From assembly GCA_035566435.1 (NCBI GenBank), contig DATMRF010000103.1, positions 1-64,000 on the forward strand: a DNA stretch of 64,000 bases. Reading direction: 5' to 3'. The notes beneath the pieces are model-generated. The model was not told the DNA's origin, did no database searches, and saw nothing but the letters and a program-made list of their open reading frames with translations. This document shows, in pieces, positions 41,453-52,591 of the stretch (the stretch's first letter is position 1; every line of letters starts with the position of its first letter). The stretch is from DATMRF01 sp035566435. Its GTDB lineage: Bacteria > Verrucomicrobiota > Verrucomicrobiia > Limisphaerales > UBA8199. A program made the position numbers and the translations under genes.

Positions 41453-42586
41453 CTAGACCAGCCTCTTCAGCTTGGGGTCCTCCACGAGTTTCTTAACCAG
41501 CTCTTTGACTTTTTGAGTCTGGCTCTTGTGCGCCAGGAGTGTCGCGTCGTCGGTCTGAACGAGGACCGCATCACGCAGGCCAACGACGGCGATGGGGGTG
41601 CGCCGGTCTTTTGAGCGGGCATCAAAGATGATGTTCCTGGCGCCATCGACGTGGATGAAATCGGCCACCGTGGCATTTCCCTCTGGGTCGTGCTTGAGGT
41701 GGCGGCCCAGCGCGGTCCACGAACCGAGATCGTCCCACTCGAACGCGCCGTCTGCGACGATCACATTTTGGGCGTGTTCCATGAGGGCATAGTCAATGGA
41801 AATCTTCTTAATCGCGGGGTATTCCTTCGCCAGCACTTTATCAAGTTTTGCAGGCGAGCCGGCTACCTTAAACCAGCGCTGGCAGGCGGTGTACATCTCG
41901 GGCTGGTGCTTCTGCAACCCCTCCGTGATGGTCACAAATGACCAGATGAACATGCCGGCATTCCAGCGATGATGACCGCTGTTGAGGTACTCGAGGGCCG
42001 TGTCGAAGCTCGGTTTTTCGACGAACTGCTCGACGCGAAAGAAGGACGTTTTGTAGGATTTAACCCCTTGCGGAGGTGGAAGTGACTCGCCGACCCTGAT
42101 GTAACCGTAACCGGTGGCGGGTTCAGTTGGCTTGATGCCAATAGTGATGATAGCCTGGCCGCGACCGGCCAGGTCAAAGGCATCGACAAGGACCTGCTGG
42201 AACTTTTTCTCTTCCGGGATGACATGATCGGCCGGAAGCACGGCCATAACCCCGGTGGTGGAACGGGCGCCGACAATCGCCGCTCCCAGCGTGACGGCAG
42301 CCGTGGTGTCGCGCCCGACGGGTTCGGCGATGACGTTTTCTCTTGGCAGCTGCGGTAGTTGCTTGCGGACCTGCGGCGCCTGCACTTCGTTGGTAATGAT
42401 CAGGATGTTCTTGAGGGGCACCAGCGGGAGTACGCGCTCGACCGCCTGCTGAAGCAATGAGCTCTCCCCCAGCAAGGTGATGAGTTGCTTGGGAGTCTTC
42501 TCACGGCTCACGGGCCAGAAACGCTCGCCTTTGCCGCCTGCCATGATGATGACAAAACGATCCTGATTCCCGGCCTTTGTTTTCAT
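41453..42586 (-). CDS. manC: Mannose-1-phosphate guanylyltransferase
   Basis: It makes GDP-mannose from mannose-1-phosphate and GTP for polysaccharide synthesis. The 377 residues carry the nucleotidyltransferase signature IMAGGKGERFWPVSREKTPKQ (10-30). EPVGRDTTAAVTLGA, LPADHVIPEE, FVEKPSFDTALEYL and WNAGMFIWSF follow. It lacks the C-terminal isomerase domain of bifunctional enzymes. Its ATG overlaps the trpA stop by four bases, an unusual pairing of unrelated pathways in one transcript. Confidence 0.94.
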   Translation of the reverse strand: MKTKAGNQDRFVIIMAGGKGERFWPVSREKTPKQLITLLGESSLLQQAVERVLPLVPLKNILIITNEVQAPQVRKQLPQLPRENVIAEPVGRDTTAAVTLGAAIVGARSTTGVMAVLPADHVIPEEKKFQQVLVDAFDLAGRGQAIITIGIKPTEPATGYGYIRVGESLPPPQGVKSYKTSFFRVEQFVEKPSFDTALEYLNSGHHRWNAGMFIWSFVTITEGLQKHQPEMYTACQRWFKVAGSPAKLDKVLAKEYPAIKKISIDYALMEHAQNVIVADGAFEWDDLGSWTALGRHLKHDPEGNATVADFIHVDGARNIIFDARSKDRRTPIAVVGLRDAVLVQTDDATLLAHKSQTQKVKELVKKLVEDPKLKRLV

Positions 42587-43383
42587 GATTTCTTCACCCC
42601 TTCGATAAGAGCCTCGACGAATTCAGCCGTTCGACGCACCAAATCCGGCCGTTTGCCGTGCTCGGCAATCTGGTTCACAATTGCGCTGCCGACCACCACC
42701 GCCTCCGCGTTTTGGGCGACGAGCCCGGCCTGCTCCGGCGTGGAAATGCCGAAACCGACCGCGACCGGCAAATCGGTATGAGCACGGATTTTCGCCGTCA
42801 TTTGCGAAATGGTGTCAGCGACCTTGGCCTGCATGCCAGTCACACCTTCGCGCGAGACGTAGTAGATGAATCCCCTGCCCCGCTTCACGATCAACTCAAT
42901 GCGGTCGTCGGGCGTCGTCGGCGCTACCAGATAAATGTTGCACAGCCCGGCCTTGTGCATGAGCGCTTCATAACTTTCTCCTTCCTCGGGCGGTAGGTCG
43001 AGAACCAGCAACCCATCCACACCGGCAGCAACGGCGTCCTGGATGAATCGCTCGAGGCCGTAACGATGAACCAGGTTGAAATAAATGTAGAGGACAACGG
43101 GAATTGGGGAATCCTCACGGATGGCGGCGACAGTTTCGAGAACCTTTGGGGGCGTCGTGCCCGATTCGAGGCCACGCTGAGCGGACAGCTGGTTCACCAA
43201 GCCGTCTGCCAGCGGATCGCTGAACGGCACGCCTAGTTCCAGCACATCCACCCCCAGCCGTTCGAATGCGAGGGTTAATTGGCGCGTGGCCTCGAGGTTC
43301 GGATCGCCAGCGCCGATGTACACGATGAAGCCTTTCTGGCCGTCGCGTTTAAGGCGGGCGAAGCGTTCCACGATGCGGTTCAT
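42583..43383 (-). CDS. trpA: Tryptophan synthase alpha chain
   Basis: It cleaves indole-3-glycerol phosphate to indole and glyceraldehyde-3-phosphate and channels indole to TrpB. The 266-residue TIM barrel has FIVYIGAGDPNLEAT with the catalytic Glu replaced around the usual TAGDP/E region (here GAGDPNLE). ELGVPFSDPLADG holds the second catalytic Asp, and GLLVLDLPPEE, YLVAPTTPDDRI and VGFGISTPEQ follow. trpB is not in the window. It overlaps manC by four bases downstream. Confidence 0.94.
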   Translation of the reverse strand: MNRIVERFARLKRDGQKGFIVYIGAGDPNLEATRQLTLAFERLGVDVLELGVPFSDPLADGLVNQLSAQRGLESGTTPPKVLETVAAIREDSPIPVVLYIYFNLVHRYGLERFIQDAVAAGVDGLLVLDLPPEEGESYEALMHKAGLCNIYLVAPTTPDDRIELIVKRGRGFIYYVSREGVTGMQAKVADTISQMTAKIRAHTDLPVAVGFGISTPEQAGLVAQNAEAVVVGSAIVNQIAEHGKRPDLVRRTAEFVEALIEGVKKS

Positions 43384-43472
43384 GCGCGCGCAGAATGCCC
43401 CAATAAATCGGCGGATTCAACGGTTTTAGTTTCCAAACTCGCCTCTGTCCGGTAGATTAGGCTCAAATCAAA

Positions 43473-44039
43473 ATGTTGCTAGTCATCGACAATTACGATT
43501 CGTTCACCTACAACCTGGTGCAGTACCTGGGCGAGATGCGAGTGGAGATGCAGGTCCATCGCAACGACCAGATTTCCCTGGAACGAATCCGGGCACTGAC
43601 CCCAGAGCGCATCTTGATCTCCCCCGGGCCCTGCTCGCCCCGCGAGTCCGGCCTGTCCAATGAGATTATCCGCACGTTCAGCTCGCAGATCCCGACGTTT
43701 GGAGTGTGCCTTGGCCACCAATGCATTGGCCATGTGTTCGGTGGCAACGTCATCGTCAACTACCGCATGATGCATGGCAAAACGTCCCTGATTAAGCACA
43801 ACGGGAAGGATTTGTTCGCTGCCATGCCCAACCCTTTTGCCGCCACGCGCTATCACTCGCTGGTGATCCAGCGGGACAGCCTGCCCGAGTGCCTCGAAAT
43901 CACCGCCGAAACCGAAGAGGGAGAAATCATGGGAGTGAAACACAAGCAATTCCCCATCTGGGGCGTTCAGTTTCATCCCGAGAGCATCCTTACGGAGAAC
44001 GGCCGCCAGATTCTGCAGAATTTCCTGAAGCTTAAATGA
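43473..44039 (+). CDS. trpG: Anthranilate/aminodeoxychorismate synthase glutaminase component
   Basis: This 188-residue class I glutamine amidotransferase supplies ammonia to TrpE or PabB. The nucleophile is Cys79 in FGVCLGHQCIGHVFGG. The His/Glu pair lies in GVQFHPESILTENG, and LISPGPCSPRESG forms the oxyanion loop. TrpG and PabA cannot be told apart here, and the enzyme may be shared. It is divergent from trpA, which favours a tryptophan role. No trpE or pabB is in the window. Confidence 0.93.
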   Translation: MLLVIDNYDSFTYNLVQYLGEMRVEMQVHRNDQISLERIRALTPERILISPGPCSPRESGLSNEIIRTFSSQIPTFGVCLGHQCIGHVFGGNVIVNYRMMHGKTSLIKHNGKDLFAAMPNPFAATRYHSLVIQRDSLPECLEITAETEEGEIMGVKHKQFPIWGVQFHPESILTENGRQILQNFLKLK

Positions 44040-44164
44040 TTGAGCAATTCGGGAGCGTTCTTCTACCAGCAGCCGGGAGGACGGCCCGCCAACATTCCTC
44101 TCCAAAAGTCAGGTCTACGCGACACCAGCCCGGTTGGCTCGGTTGTTACAGGTGCAATGCCAGG

Positions 44165-45163
44165 TTACTTGGAGTCATAGCCATTCCTTTTCAGCACGTC
44201 CTGAATGCGCACCGGCACGCCGCCGGCCTTCTTGCTCTCGTCAGCCGCTTCCAGGAATGCAAACATCTCAATTGTTTCGGCAGGCTTAACTGGAGCAACA
44301 CCGGTTTGAAAGAATTCCATGATCTGAGCCATCAGCGGAAGATAGCCGTCGAAGGAGCCTGCCGAGGCTTCCCCCTTTTCGCCTTTCGCCAGGCCGTGAA
44401 AACCTTTGTCCTCGCGGAAAATTCCTTTGCGTCCGCCGGACCACACACCCACCACCTCTATCGTTCCGTTCGGGGAGGTTCCGCGTTGGACGGTTTCGCA
44501 GCCCGTGCCCATCACGGTGTAAAGGGCCTCGACGCCGTGGACGCCGTACCAAAAGAGGTCCGGATGGTGCGGTTCCACATCGCAGGGCCCGTAGGTTTCC
44601 GCGTAGCTCACGGTGCCGAGGGAACCGTGACTCACGGCCTGGGTGTTGGTAGCGAAGCGCAACCCCGAGGAGCTGAAAAGCGGGACGTTCGCCTCCTTGG
44701 CCAGCCGGAAAATTTCGATCACATCCCTTAGCGAGCCAGCCATCGGCTTGTCGATAAAAACAATTCTACGCGCTTTCAATACGGGCTTGACCTGTTCCAG
44801 GTGCGGACGGCCATCAACACTTTCCAGCAGAACCGCATCGACGTTCTGACACAATTCCTCGATGGTGTCGTAGAATCTGACGCCGTATTTCTCCTGGAGC
44901 GTTTTGGCATAGCCGTCAACCCGGGAAGAACTGGCTGGAATATCTTTGCTGCCGCCCTTAAAAGCGGCGACAACCTTGCCACCCGGGACGTGGCCTTTGG
45001 CGGCGGGATTGTTCAGGGTTTCCGTGAAGGCGGTAACGTGTGACGTGTCACAGCCGATGATGCCGACGCGCAAGTCGGTGGCGAAACCGACTTGAGAGGC
45101 CGCCAACCCAAGCGCCAAGAAGAGTTTGACTGCTACGGTTCGGGGTTTCGCGTCGGTCCGCAT
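44165..45163 (-). CDS. Exported Gfo/Idh/MocA-family oxidoreductase
   Basis: The protein has about 332 residues. The N-terminus (residues 10-29, VAVKLFLALGLAASQVGFA) looks like a signal peptide. The Rossmann fold follows, with LRVGIIGCDTSHVTAF, the VFIDKPMAGSL segment (Lys of EKP-type motif) and a C-terminal substrate domain. The GCDTSH loop replaces the usual GxGxxG and is typical of a Verrucomicrobia/Planctomycetes subfamily. A secreted NAD(P)-dependent enzyme with tightly bound cofactor, acting on sugars, is plausible. ATG 45163 is used because it directly precedes the signal peptide. Confidence 0.82.
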   Translation of the reverse strand: MRTDAKPRTVAVKLFLALGLAASQVGFATDLRVGIIGCDTSHVTAFTETLNNPAAKGHVPGGKVVAAFKGGSKDIPASSSRVDGYAKTLQEKYGVRFYDTIEELCQNVDAVLLESVDGRPHLEQVKPVLKARRIVFIDKPMAGSLRDVIEIFRLAKEANVPLFSSSGLRFATNTQAVSHGSLGTVSYAETYGPCDVEPHHPDLFWYGVHGVEALYTVMGTGCETVQRGTSPNGTIEVVGVWSGGRKGIFREDKGFHGLAKGEKGEASAGSFDGYLPLMAQIMEFFQTGVAPVKPAETIEMFAFLEAADESKKAGGVPVRIQDVLKRNGYDSK

Positions 45164-45291
45164 ATAGAAAAGCTTAGCTGAGGGTTGAACAGATGACAAA
45201 ACCGAATAAATTTCATTTGACTTATTGCGCTTGAACATAAGGCTCGGGATGGTTAATGTGGCTCGCGCATTTGACAGTACGAAGACAGCCT

Positions 45292-46694
45292 ATGCATGCC
45301 CTAGCGAAAGCGAAGAAGGCGGCGAGTTTGAAACCCTCCGTGAAGCCGGCTCCGAGCACTGTTTCCGCCGGGAAGGTGCTCGCCGAGCTCGAGCAACACG
45401 TCCTGATGGATGGCCTCAAGTTAGTCTTCGACGCGGAAAAGAGCCACGGCTCAGTCTTCGTGGATGCAGCCACTGGCCGGGAACTGATCGACTTTTACAG
45501 CTTTTACGCGTCGCAACCGGTTGGTTTTAACCACCCTCACTTTGACCGGCCGGAAGTGCACAAGGACTTGCTGATCGCGGCAAAAGTTAAGGTCGCCAAT
45601 TCGGACGTTTATACGGTTCAGTATGCGACCTTTGTGAAGACCTTCGCGCGCGTCATGGGACTGCCTCCTCTGGACCGCTACTTCTTCATCGAAGGCGGCG
45701 CGCTCGCCGTGGAAAACGCGTTGAAGGCGGCGATGGATTGGAAGGTGCGGAGAAACCTGGCGGCGGGCCGAGGGGAACGCGGGACGGAGATCATTCATTT
45801 CGAGCGCGCGTTTCACGGCCGCAGCGGCTACACCCTCAGCCTGACGAACACCGACCCGCGCAAGACCGCTTACTTTGCCAAGTTTCCTTGGCCGCGGGTG
45901 CCGGCGCCGACGCTGCATTTCGCGCTGCCACCGGACCAGCGAATTCAGGCCGTCAGTGCCAAAGAACAAGAAGTGGAGCAACAAATCCGGTCCATCCTGG
46001 CGCAAAAAGGCGCCGACATTGCCGCTATTATTCTTGAACCGATCCAGGGCGAAGGCGGTGATAACCATTTTCGCGGCGAGTTTTTGAGAACGCTGCGCAA
46101 CATTTGCGATGACCAGGAAGTCCTGCTCATTTTCGATGAGGTGCAGTGCGGCATGGGCATTACCGGGAAGAATTGGTGTTGCGAGCATTTCGGTGTGCCG
46201 CCGGACCTGCTGGCCTTCGGAAAGAAGGCGCAAGTCTGCGGCGTGATGGCCGGTCCGCGGTTGGATGAGGTCACGGACAACTGTTTTCGCCTGCCCAGCC
46301 GGATCAGCTCCACGTGGGGCGGCAACTTTACCGATTACGTCCGTTCAACGCATTACCTGCGGATCATCGAGGAAGAGAAGCTCGTCGAGAACGCGCGGAA
46401 GCAAGGCGATTACCTGTTGGCCGGGCTCCAGTCACTAGCCGCGGCACACCCGATGATTTCCGCCGTGCGCGGGCGGGGCCTGATGTTGGCATTCGATCTG
46501 CCGACGGCCCAATGGCGAGACGGGTTCTGGAAAGGCGCGTACGAGCTCGGGCTCCTGGTGATCCGCTCGGGCGAACGCTCGGTCCGCCTGCGCCCGATGT
46601 TGGACGTAACATCCGCGGACATCGACCGGGCGCTGCGGTTCATAAAATTGTGCTGCAAGAAGCTGGAAGCGGCGTATAGCAACCCGAAGCGCCA

Positions 46695-46698
<4 letters not shown>
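45292..46698 (+). CDS. lat: L-lysine 6-transaminase
   Basis: It transfers the epsilon-amino group of lysine to 2-oxoglutarate, giving 2-aminoadipate 6-semialdehyde. It is a class III PLP aminotransferase of about 468 residues. DFYSFYASQPVGFNHP, FIEGGALAVENALKAAMDWK, FERAFHGRSGYTLSLTNTDP, EPIQGEGGDNHFRGEF, IFDEVQCGMGITGKNWCCEH and the PLP lysine in LLAFGKKAQVCGVMAG match the lysine-specific enzyme closely. ATG 45292 begins a short Lys/Ala/Pro-rich leader. Its stop overlaps the ATG of the aldehyde dehydrogenase gene that takes the product. Confidence 0.94.
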
Positions 46699-48242
<1,544 letters not shown>

Positions 48243-48247
48243 GCTTA

Positions 48248-49318
48248 ATGATCCAGTGGATCGAAAAACCCGGGCGGGCGCCGCGTTCAACCTTGATTTT
48301 GGCAGGCGTGGGTCTGCTGGTGCTGATCGGCGTGATCGACTACCTGACCGGCTACGAGCTGATGTTTTCGGTCTTTTACCTGCTGGAGGTAGGTTTGGCG
48401 ACCTGGTTCGTTGGCCGGTGGTTCGGATGGCTGATGTCGTTCCTGAGCGTCGGGGTCGCGATTGGAGGAGACGTGGCGGCCGGAGCGCATTATTCGAATC
48501 CTTTGGTTCCAATTTGGAATTCGTTGATTTTGATAGTCCTGTACTCTCTGGTCGTGTGGCTGCTGGCCAGCTTACGTTCGCTCCATCGTGAACTGGCCGC
48601 CCGCGTCGAGCAGAGGACCCGGGCCTTGAAGCAGGAGATGGAGCAACGCCAGCGCCTGGAAGAGGAGATTCTGCAAGTGAGCGAGCGGGAACAACGGCGC
48701 ATCGGCCACGATCTACATGACAGCTTGTGCCAGCACCTGACGGGCACCGCGCTGGCGGGACAGGTCCTGGGCGAAAAGTTAGCCGCCAAGTCGCTGCCTG
48801 AGGCTGCCGACGCAGGCGAAATCGTCGAACTGGTCGAGGAGGGCATAACCCTGGCACGCAACCTGGCCAGGGGACTTTACCCCGTTGAGATGGAAGCAGA
48901 CGGCTTGATGGCGGCGTTCCAGGAGTTGGCCGGGAACATCTCAAAAGCAACCAAAGTTCGCTGCGTTTTCGAGTGTGACACACCTGTGCTGATTCATGAT
49001 GATGCGGCGGCCACGCACTTATATCGCATCGCGCAGGAAGCGGTCGCCAACGCCATCCGCCACGGAAAGCCCCGGCGGATCGGGCTCAACCTTTCGGAAC
49101 GGGAGGGACGAGTGAACTTGACCGTGGAGGACGACGGTGTCGGATTGCCGGAGACGAGCCAGGACGGCGGTGGCCTGGGGATTCGCATTATGGCCTACCG
49201 TGCGGGGATGATCGGAGGCACCTGCTCGGTTGAACCGGCCGCCACCGGTGGCACCATCGTCACTTGTTCGTTTCCCCGAACTCCGGCCGCGAAACCAAAT
49301 GAGCACCATGGCGCCTGA
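48248..49318 (+). CDS. NarL-type membrane sensor histidine kinase
   Basis: The protein has 356 residues. Three or four N-terminal membrane helices (residues 14-108) are followed by a coiled coil (LAARVEQRTRALKQEMEQRQRLEEEI). The HisKA_3 dimer domain has phospho-acceptor His157 in RRIGHDLHDSLCQHLTG, and the HATPase domain has LYRIAQEAVANAIRHG, DDGVGLP and GGGLGIRIMAYRA. It is six bases downstream of the lysine dehydrogenase gene and overlaps its response regulator by 20 bases, so lysine catabolism and this pair may share a transcript. The signal is unknown. Confidence 0.9.
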   Translation: MIQWIEKPGRAPRSTLILAGVGLLVLIGVIDYLTGYELMFSVFYLLEVGLATWFVGRWFGWLMSFLSVGVAIGGDVAAGAHYSNPLVPIWNSLILIVLYSLVVWLLASLRSLHRELAARVEQRTRALKQEMEQRQRLEEEILQVSEREQRRIGHDLHDSLCQHLTGTALAGQVLGEKLAAKSLPEAADAGEIVELVEEGITLARNLARGLYPVEMEADGLMAAFQELAGNISKATKVRCVFECDTPVLIHDDAAATHLYRIAQEAVANAIRHGKPRRIGLNLSEREGRVNLTVEDDGVGLPETSQDGGGLGIRIMAYRAGMIGGTCSVEPAATGGTIVTCSFPRTPAAKPNEHHGA

Positions 49319-49982
49319 GACGAGCCACCAGAAGAAAACGGTTTTCCTCGTGGATGACCACCCGCTCGTGCGCGAGTGGCTGACCAACTTGATCCACCAG
49401 CAAGCGGACCTCGCAGTATGCGGCGAGGCCGAGAGCGGGCCGCAGGCGCTGCAAGGGATCCTTGCGCTCAAACCCGAAGTCGCGATTGTGGATATCTCCC
49501 TGAAAGACTCTTCCGGGATCGAGTTGATCAAGAGCCTCAAGCAGTGCTGTCCCAAGGTGGCGGTGCTGGTCCTGTCGATGCACGAAGAATCGCACTACGC
49601 CGAGCGGGCGCTGCGAGCGGGCGCCAAGGGCTACATCGTGAAGCGCGAAACCACGCGCAAGGTTATCACCGCGATTCGCCGGGTCCTGGAGGGAAAAGTA
49701 TATGTGAGCGAAGACCTAGCCGCAGCCCTGGCGGCGCAACTCGTTACTGGCAACAGCCTGGGTGGCCGGTCTACGGCCGAACTGCTGAGCGACCGGGAGT
49801 TGGAGGTGTTCGAACTCTTCGGCCAAGGGCGCGGGACGCGCCAGATCGCTGAACAGCTCCGCGTCAGCGTCAAGACCGTGCAGGCCTACTGCGCGCGCAT
49901 CAAGGAGAAGCTGGGTCTGGCGAGCGCGACTGAACTTGTGCGCGAAGCGGTGCGGTGGCATGAAAGCCGGAACAAGGAATAA
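49299..49982 (+). CDS. NarL/FixJ-family response regulator
   Basis: The protein has 227 residues. The receiver has Asp19/Asp20, phospho-acceptor Asp65 (AIVDISLKDSSG) and a Lys in GAKGYIVKRE. The LuxR-type helix-turn-helix is LSDRELEVFELFGQGRGTRQIAEQLRVSVKTVQAYCARIKEKLGL. ATG 49299 (or 49308) lies inside the end of the kinase gene. An inverted repeat CGTGTA/TACACG (50001-50023) lies just downstream, before the efflux operon, and could be a target of this or another regulator. Confidence 0.93.
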   Translation: MSTMAPETSHQKKTVFLVDDHPLVREWLTNLIHQQADLAVCGEAESGPQALQGILALKPEVAIVDISLKDSSGIELIKSLKQCCPKVAVLVLSMHEESHYAERALRAGAKGYIVKRETTRKVITAIRRVLEGKVYVSEDLAAALAAQLVTGNSLGGRSTAELLSDRELEVFELFGQGRGTRQIAEQLRVSVKTVQAYCARIKEKLGLASATELVREAVRWHESRNKE

Positions 49983-50093
49983 CACGGGCATTTCGAGGCT
50001 CGTGTACGACATTGCCCTACACGAAAATTAGCCCGCGCCTGATGGAGTGCAGGCGAACGGTTCTCTATCCTTCATGCGCTGAGTCCAGAATTG

Positions 50094-51437
50094 ATGAATC
50101 GTGGGTCGTCTTCGATAGGAACACGCACGCTCATTGTGCTGTTGTCGCTCGCCGTTGCATTCCCGGCGCGGGGGCAAATGGCAGCGAGCACACCCAGCAG
50201 CGACGGCTTTACCGCGGGCGTGCTGCAACACCTCACCCTGGCGGATGCACAGCGGCTGGCGATGGAGAGAAACTGGGATCTGCTGGCGGCGGTGGCCGGG
50301 GTGGATGCGGCCACCGCTCAAAAAATCGTCGCGCACGAATTCCCCAACCCGACCCTTGCGGCCTCCACCACCAAAATCAATGTGGACAATCAGCCCAACT
50401 CGACGGCTGCCGGGAATGGCCTGTGGGACCGAAGCTACGACACGGTCTTCGCTATCAACCAACTGCTCGAGATTGGCGGAAAGCGGCACAACCGCCAGAT
50501 CTCAGCCCAGGCCGGGGTTGAATCGGCCAAAGCGCTGTTCCTGGACGCAAAGCGGACGCTCGACCTTGGGGTGGCCAAAGCCTACATCGCCGCTGCGCAA
50601 TCGGAGGAGAACGTACGCATCCTGCTCGACTCGGCGGCGACCCTGAGGGAAGAGGCGCGGCTCGCCGAAGTGAGGCTCAGGGCCGGTGAAATCTCTAGCG
50701 CTGATAGGAACCAGATTGAGATTAACGCTGAACGGTTCGAGTCGGATGCGCAGGCGGCAAAGTCAGCCGCAGCGCAGGCTCGTGTCGCGCTCGAAGTATT
50801 GTTGGGGGTTCCCCGGCCCAACGCTGATTGCAGCCTGGCCGACAAGCTGGAGAACCAGGCTGCCACCCCGATGAAGCCAACCACTCAAGCGACCGGTCTC
50901 TGGCGCCCGGACGTCGTCGCGGCGGAAGCTGCCTGGCGCAGAGCGGATGCGGATTGGCGCCTGCAGAAGGCCTTTCGGATTCCCGATCCTACTGTCCTCG
51001 CTCAATATGAGCATCAGCCGCCCGACGCTCCCAACACGATGGGAGTCGGTGTGAGCTTTCCCCTGCCCCTCTGGAACCGAAATCGAGGCAACATTCTTGC
51101 CGCGGCCGCCGCGCGCGACCAGGCAAAACTGGCGTTCGACAAGGCCAAGGCGCAGGCAGCGGCGGATATTGCGACTGCCTTGCTGGCTTCCGACGAGGCG
51201 GCGAGGCGATGGCAACGATACCGCGACAGCATCCGGCCTAAATCCGAACAGGTCCGCAAATCCAAGGCTTACGCTTATCAAAAAGGGGGCGCGTCGTTAC
51301 TGGACATGCTAGTCGCTGAGCGTGACGACAACGAGGTGCGCCTGGCGGCGCAGCAGGCGGCGAGTGATGCCGCCGCGGCGATGGCTGCTTTGAAAGCCGC
51401 CACCACAGAAATCAAACCCTCCGATCTGAAGAAATGA
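50094..51437 (+). CDS. czcC: CzcC-type outer membrane efflux protein (TolC family)
   Basis: The protein has about 447 residues. A signal peptide (LIVLLSLAVAFPARGQ) precedes two OEP repeats. These include LTLADAQRLAMERNWDLLAAVAGVDAA, HEFPNPTLAAST, FAINQLLEIGGKRHNR and, in the second half, GVGVSFPLPLWNRNRGN with a long helical C-terminus. It forms the outer membrane channel of a tripartite RND pump. ATG 50094 is preferred to the TTG at 50091. Its stop overlaps the start of the membrane fusion gene. Confidence 0.9.
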   Translation: MNRGSSSIGTRTLIVLLSLAVAFPARGQMAASTPSSDGFTAGVLQHLTLADAQRLAMERNWDLLAAVAGVDAATAQKIVAHEFPNPTLAASTTKINVDNQPNSTAAGNGLWDRSYDTVFAINQLLEIGGKRHNRQISAQAGVESAKALFLDAKRTLDLGVAKAYIAAAQSEENVRILLDSAATLREEARLAEVRLRAGEISSADRNQIEINAERFESDAQAAKSAAAQARVALEVLLGVPRPNADCSLADKLENQAATPMKPTTQATGLWRPDVVAAEAAWRRADADWRLQKAFRIPDPTVLAQYEHQPPDAPNTMGVGVSFPLPLWNRNRGNILAAAAARDQAKLAFDKAKAQAAADIATALLASDEAARRWQRYRDSIRPKSEQVRKSKAYAYQKGGASLLDMLVAERDDNEVRLAAQQAASDAAAAMAALKAATTEIKPSDLKK

Positions 51438-52591
51438 AACAGTGCATGAAACGCCTCACACTGGTGTTGCTCAGTCCGCTGCTGCTGGTGGCCGGCTGTA
51501 AGGCAGAGAAGAAGCAAACTCAAACTCCGGAAGCCAGGGTTTACGGGGACACAGTCGTAATCCCGACGAACTCGCCCCAATGTGCCGCGTTGACGGTCGA
51601 GCCAGTCGGGACGGAACAGCCCGCGTTTGTGCCGCTGACAGGCCGGCTCGTGTGGGACGATGATTTAACGGTGCGTGTATTCACGCCGTTTGCCGGCATC
51701 GTGCGCAAGCTGCTGGTGGATATCAATCAGCCCGTCACGCGTGGCACTTCGCTGGCAGAGATCCAGTCCAGCGAATTTGGCCAGGCGCAAGCGGACGCAC
51801 GGAAGGCGGAGAGTGACTTCCGGCGCACACAGCAAAACCTCGAGCGCGTGCGCGACCTCTTCGAGCACGGGGCAGCTCCACGCAAGGACCTGGAGGCAGC
51901 AGAGGCGGACTTCGCGAGCGCACAGGCCGAAAAAGAACGGGCCGAGACCCGGCTGGCGATTTACGGAGCGACCGCCACCTCGGTGAACCAGGTGTTCCTG
52001 CTGCCTAGCCCGCTGGACGGCATCCTTGTGGAACGCAATGTCACGCCCGGCCAGGAAGTCCGCCCGGACCAGATGCTGGCCAACGTCCCGCAGTTCACGG
52101 CTCCGCTTTTCACGGTGACCGATCCAACCCGGCTGTGGGTGTGGCTGGATGTTACGGAAGCCCACCTGCCGCTGGTGCACAAGGACCAGGAATTGAGGGT
52201 TCACTCCCAGGCGTTCGGCGGCCAGTCGTTCAGGGGCAAACTCGACCTCATTGGCGATTCCCTGGATCCCACCACCCGCACCGTCCGGGCTCGGGGGACG
52301 GTTGAGAACCCCTTGGGGATGTTGAAGGCCGAATTGTATGTGACCGTGGAAGTTCCCGACGCGGTGCCGCTGAGCTTGCAAGTGCCTTCCAAGGCGGTTT
52401 TCCTCAGGGACAACCAGTATTACGTCTTTCTCGAACATGGTGCAGGCCAATACCAGCGCCAACCCGTGAGACTCGGCTCGGAACGAGAAGGCAGAGTCGC
52501 GGTCCTCGATGGCCTCAAGCAAGGCCAGCGACTCGTTACGGAGGGCTGCCTACTGCTGCAATCGCTGATGGATAGTTCCCCGAAGTCATGA
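51434..52591 (+). CDS. czcB: CzcB-type membrane fusion lipoprotein
   Basis: The protein has 385 residues. The lipobox LLLVAGC places the lipidated Cys at 22, followed by a charged linker. RVFTPFAGIVRKLLVDINQPVTRGTSLAEIQS is the first half of the lipoyl/barrel-sandwich domain. A long helical hairpin (QADARKAESDFRRTQQNLERV, ADFASAQAEKERAETR) and LPSPLDGILVERNVTPGQEV complete it, followed by beta-barrel and membrane-proximal domains. No His-rich metal-binding N-terminal domain is present. It overlaps both neighbours by four bases. Confidence 0.91.
   Translation: MKQCMKRLTLVLLSPLLLVAGCKAEKKQTQTPEARVYGDTVVIPTNSPQCAALTVEPVGTEQPAFVPLTGRLVWDDDLTVRVFTPFAGIVRKLLVDINQPVTRGTSLAEIQSSEFGQAQADARKAESDFRRTQQNLERVRDLFEHGAAPRKDLEAAEADFASAQAEKERAETRLAIYGATATSVNQVFLLPSPLDGILVERNVTPGQEVRPDQMLANVPQFTAPLFTVTDPTRLWVWLDVTEAHLPLVHKDQELRVHSQAFGGQSFRGKLDLIGDSLDPTTRTVRARGTVENPLGMLKAELYVTVEVPDAVPLSLQVPSKAVFLRDNQYYVFLEHGAGQYQRQPVRLGSEREGRVAVLDGLKQGQRLVTEGCLLLQSLMDSSPKS

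Noticed and set aside
45164..45291. Lysine riboswitch upstream of lat
   Set aside because: The gap is too short and shows none of the conserved lysine-aptamer elements.
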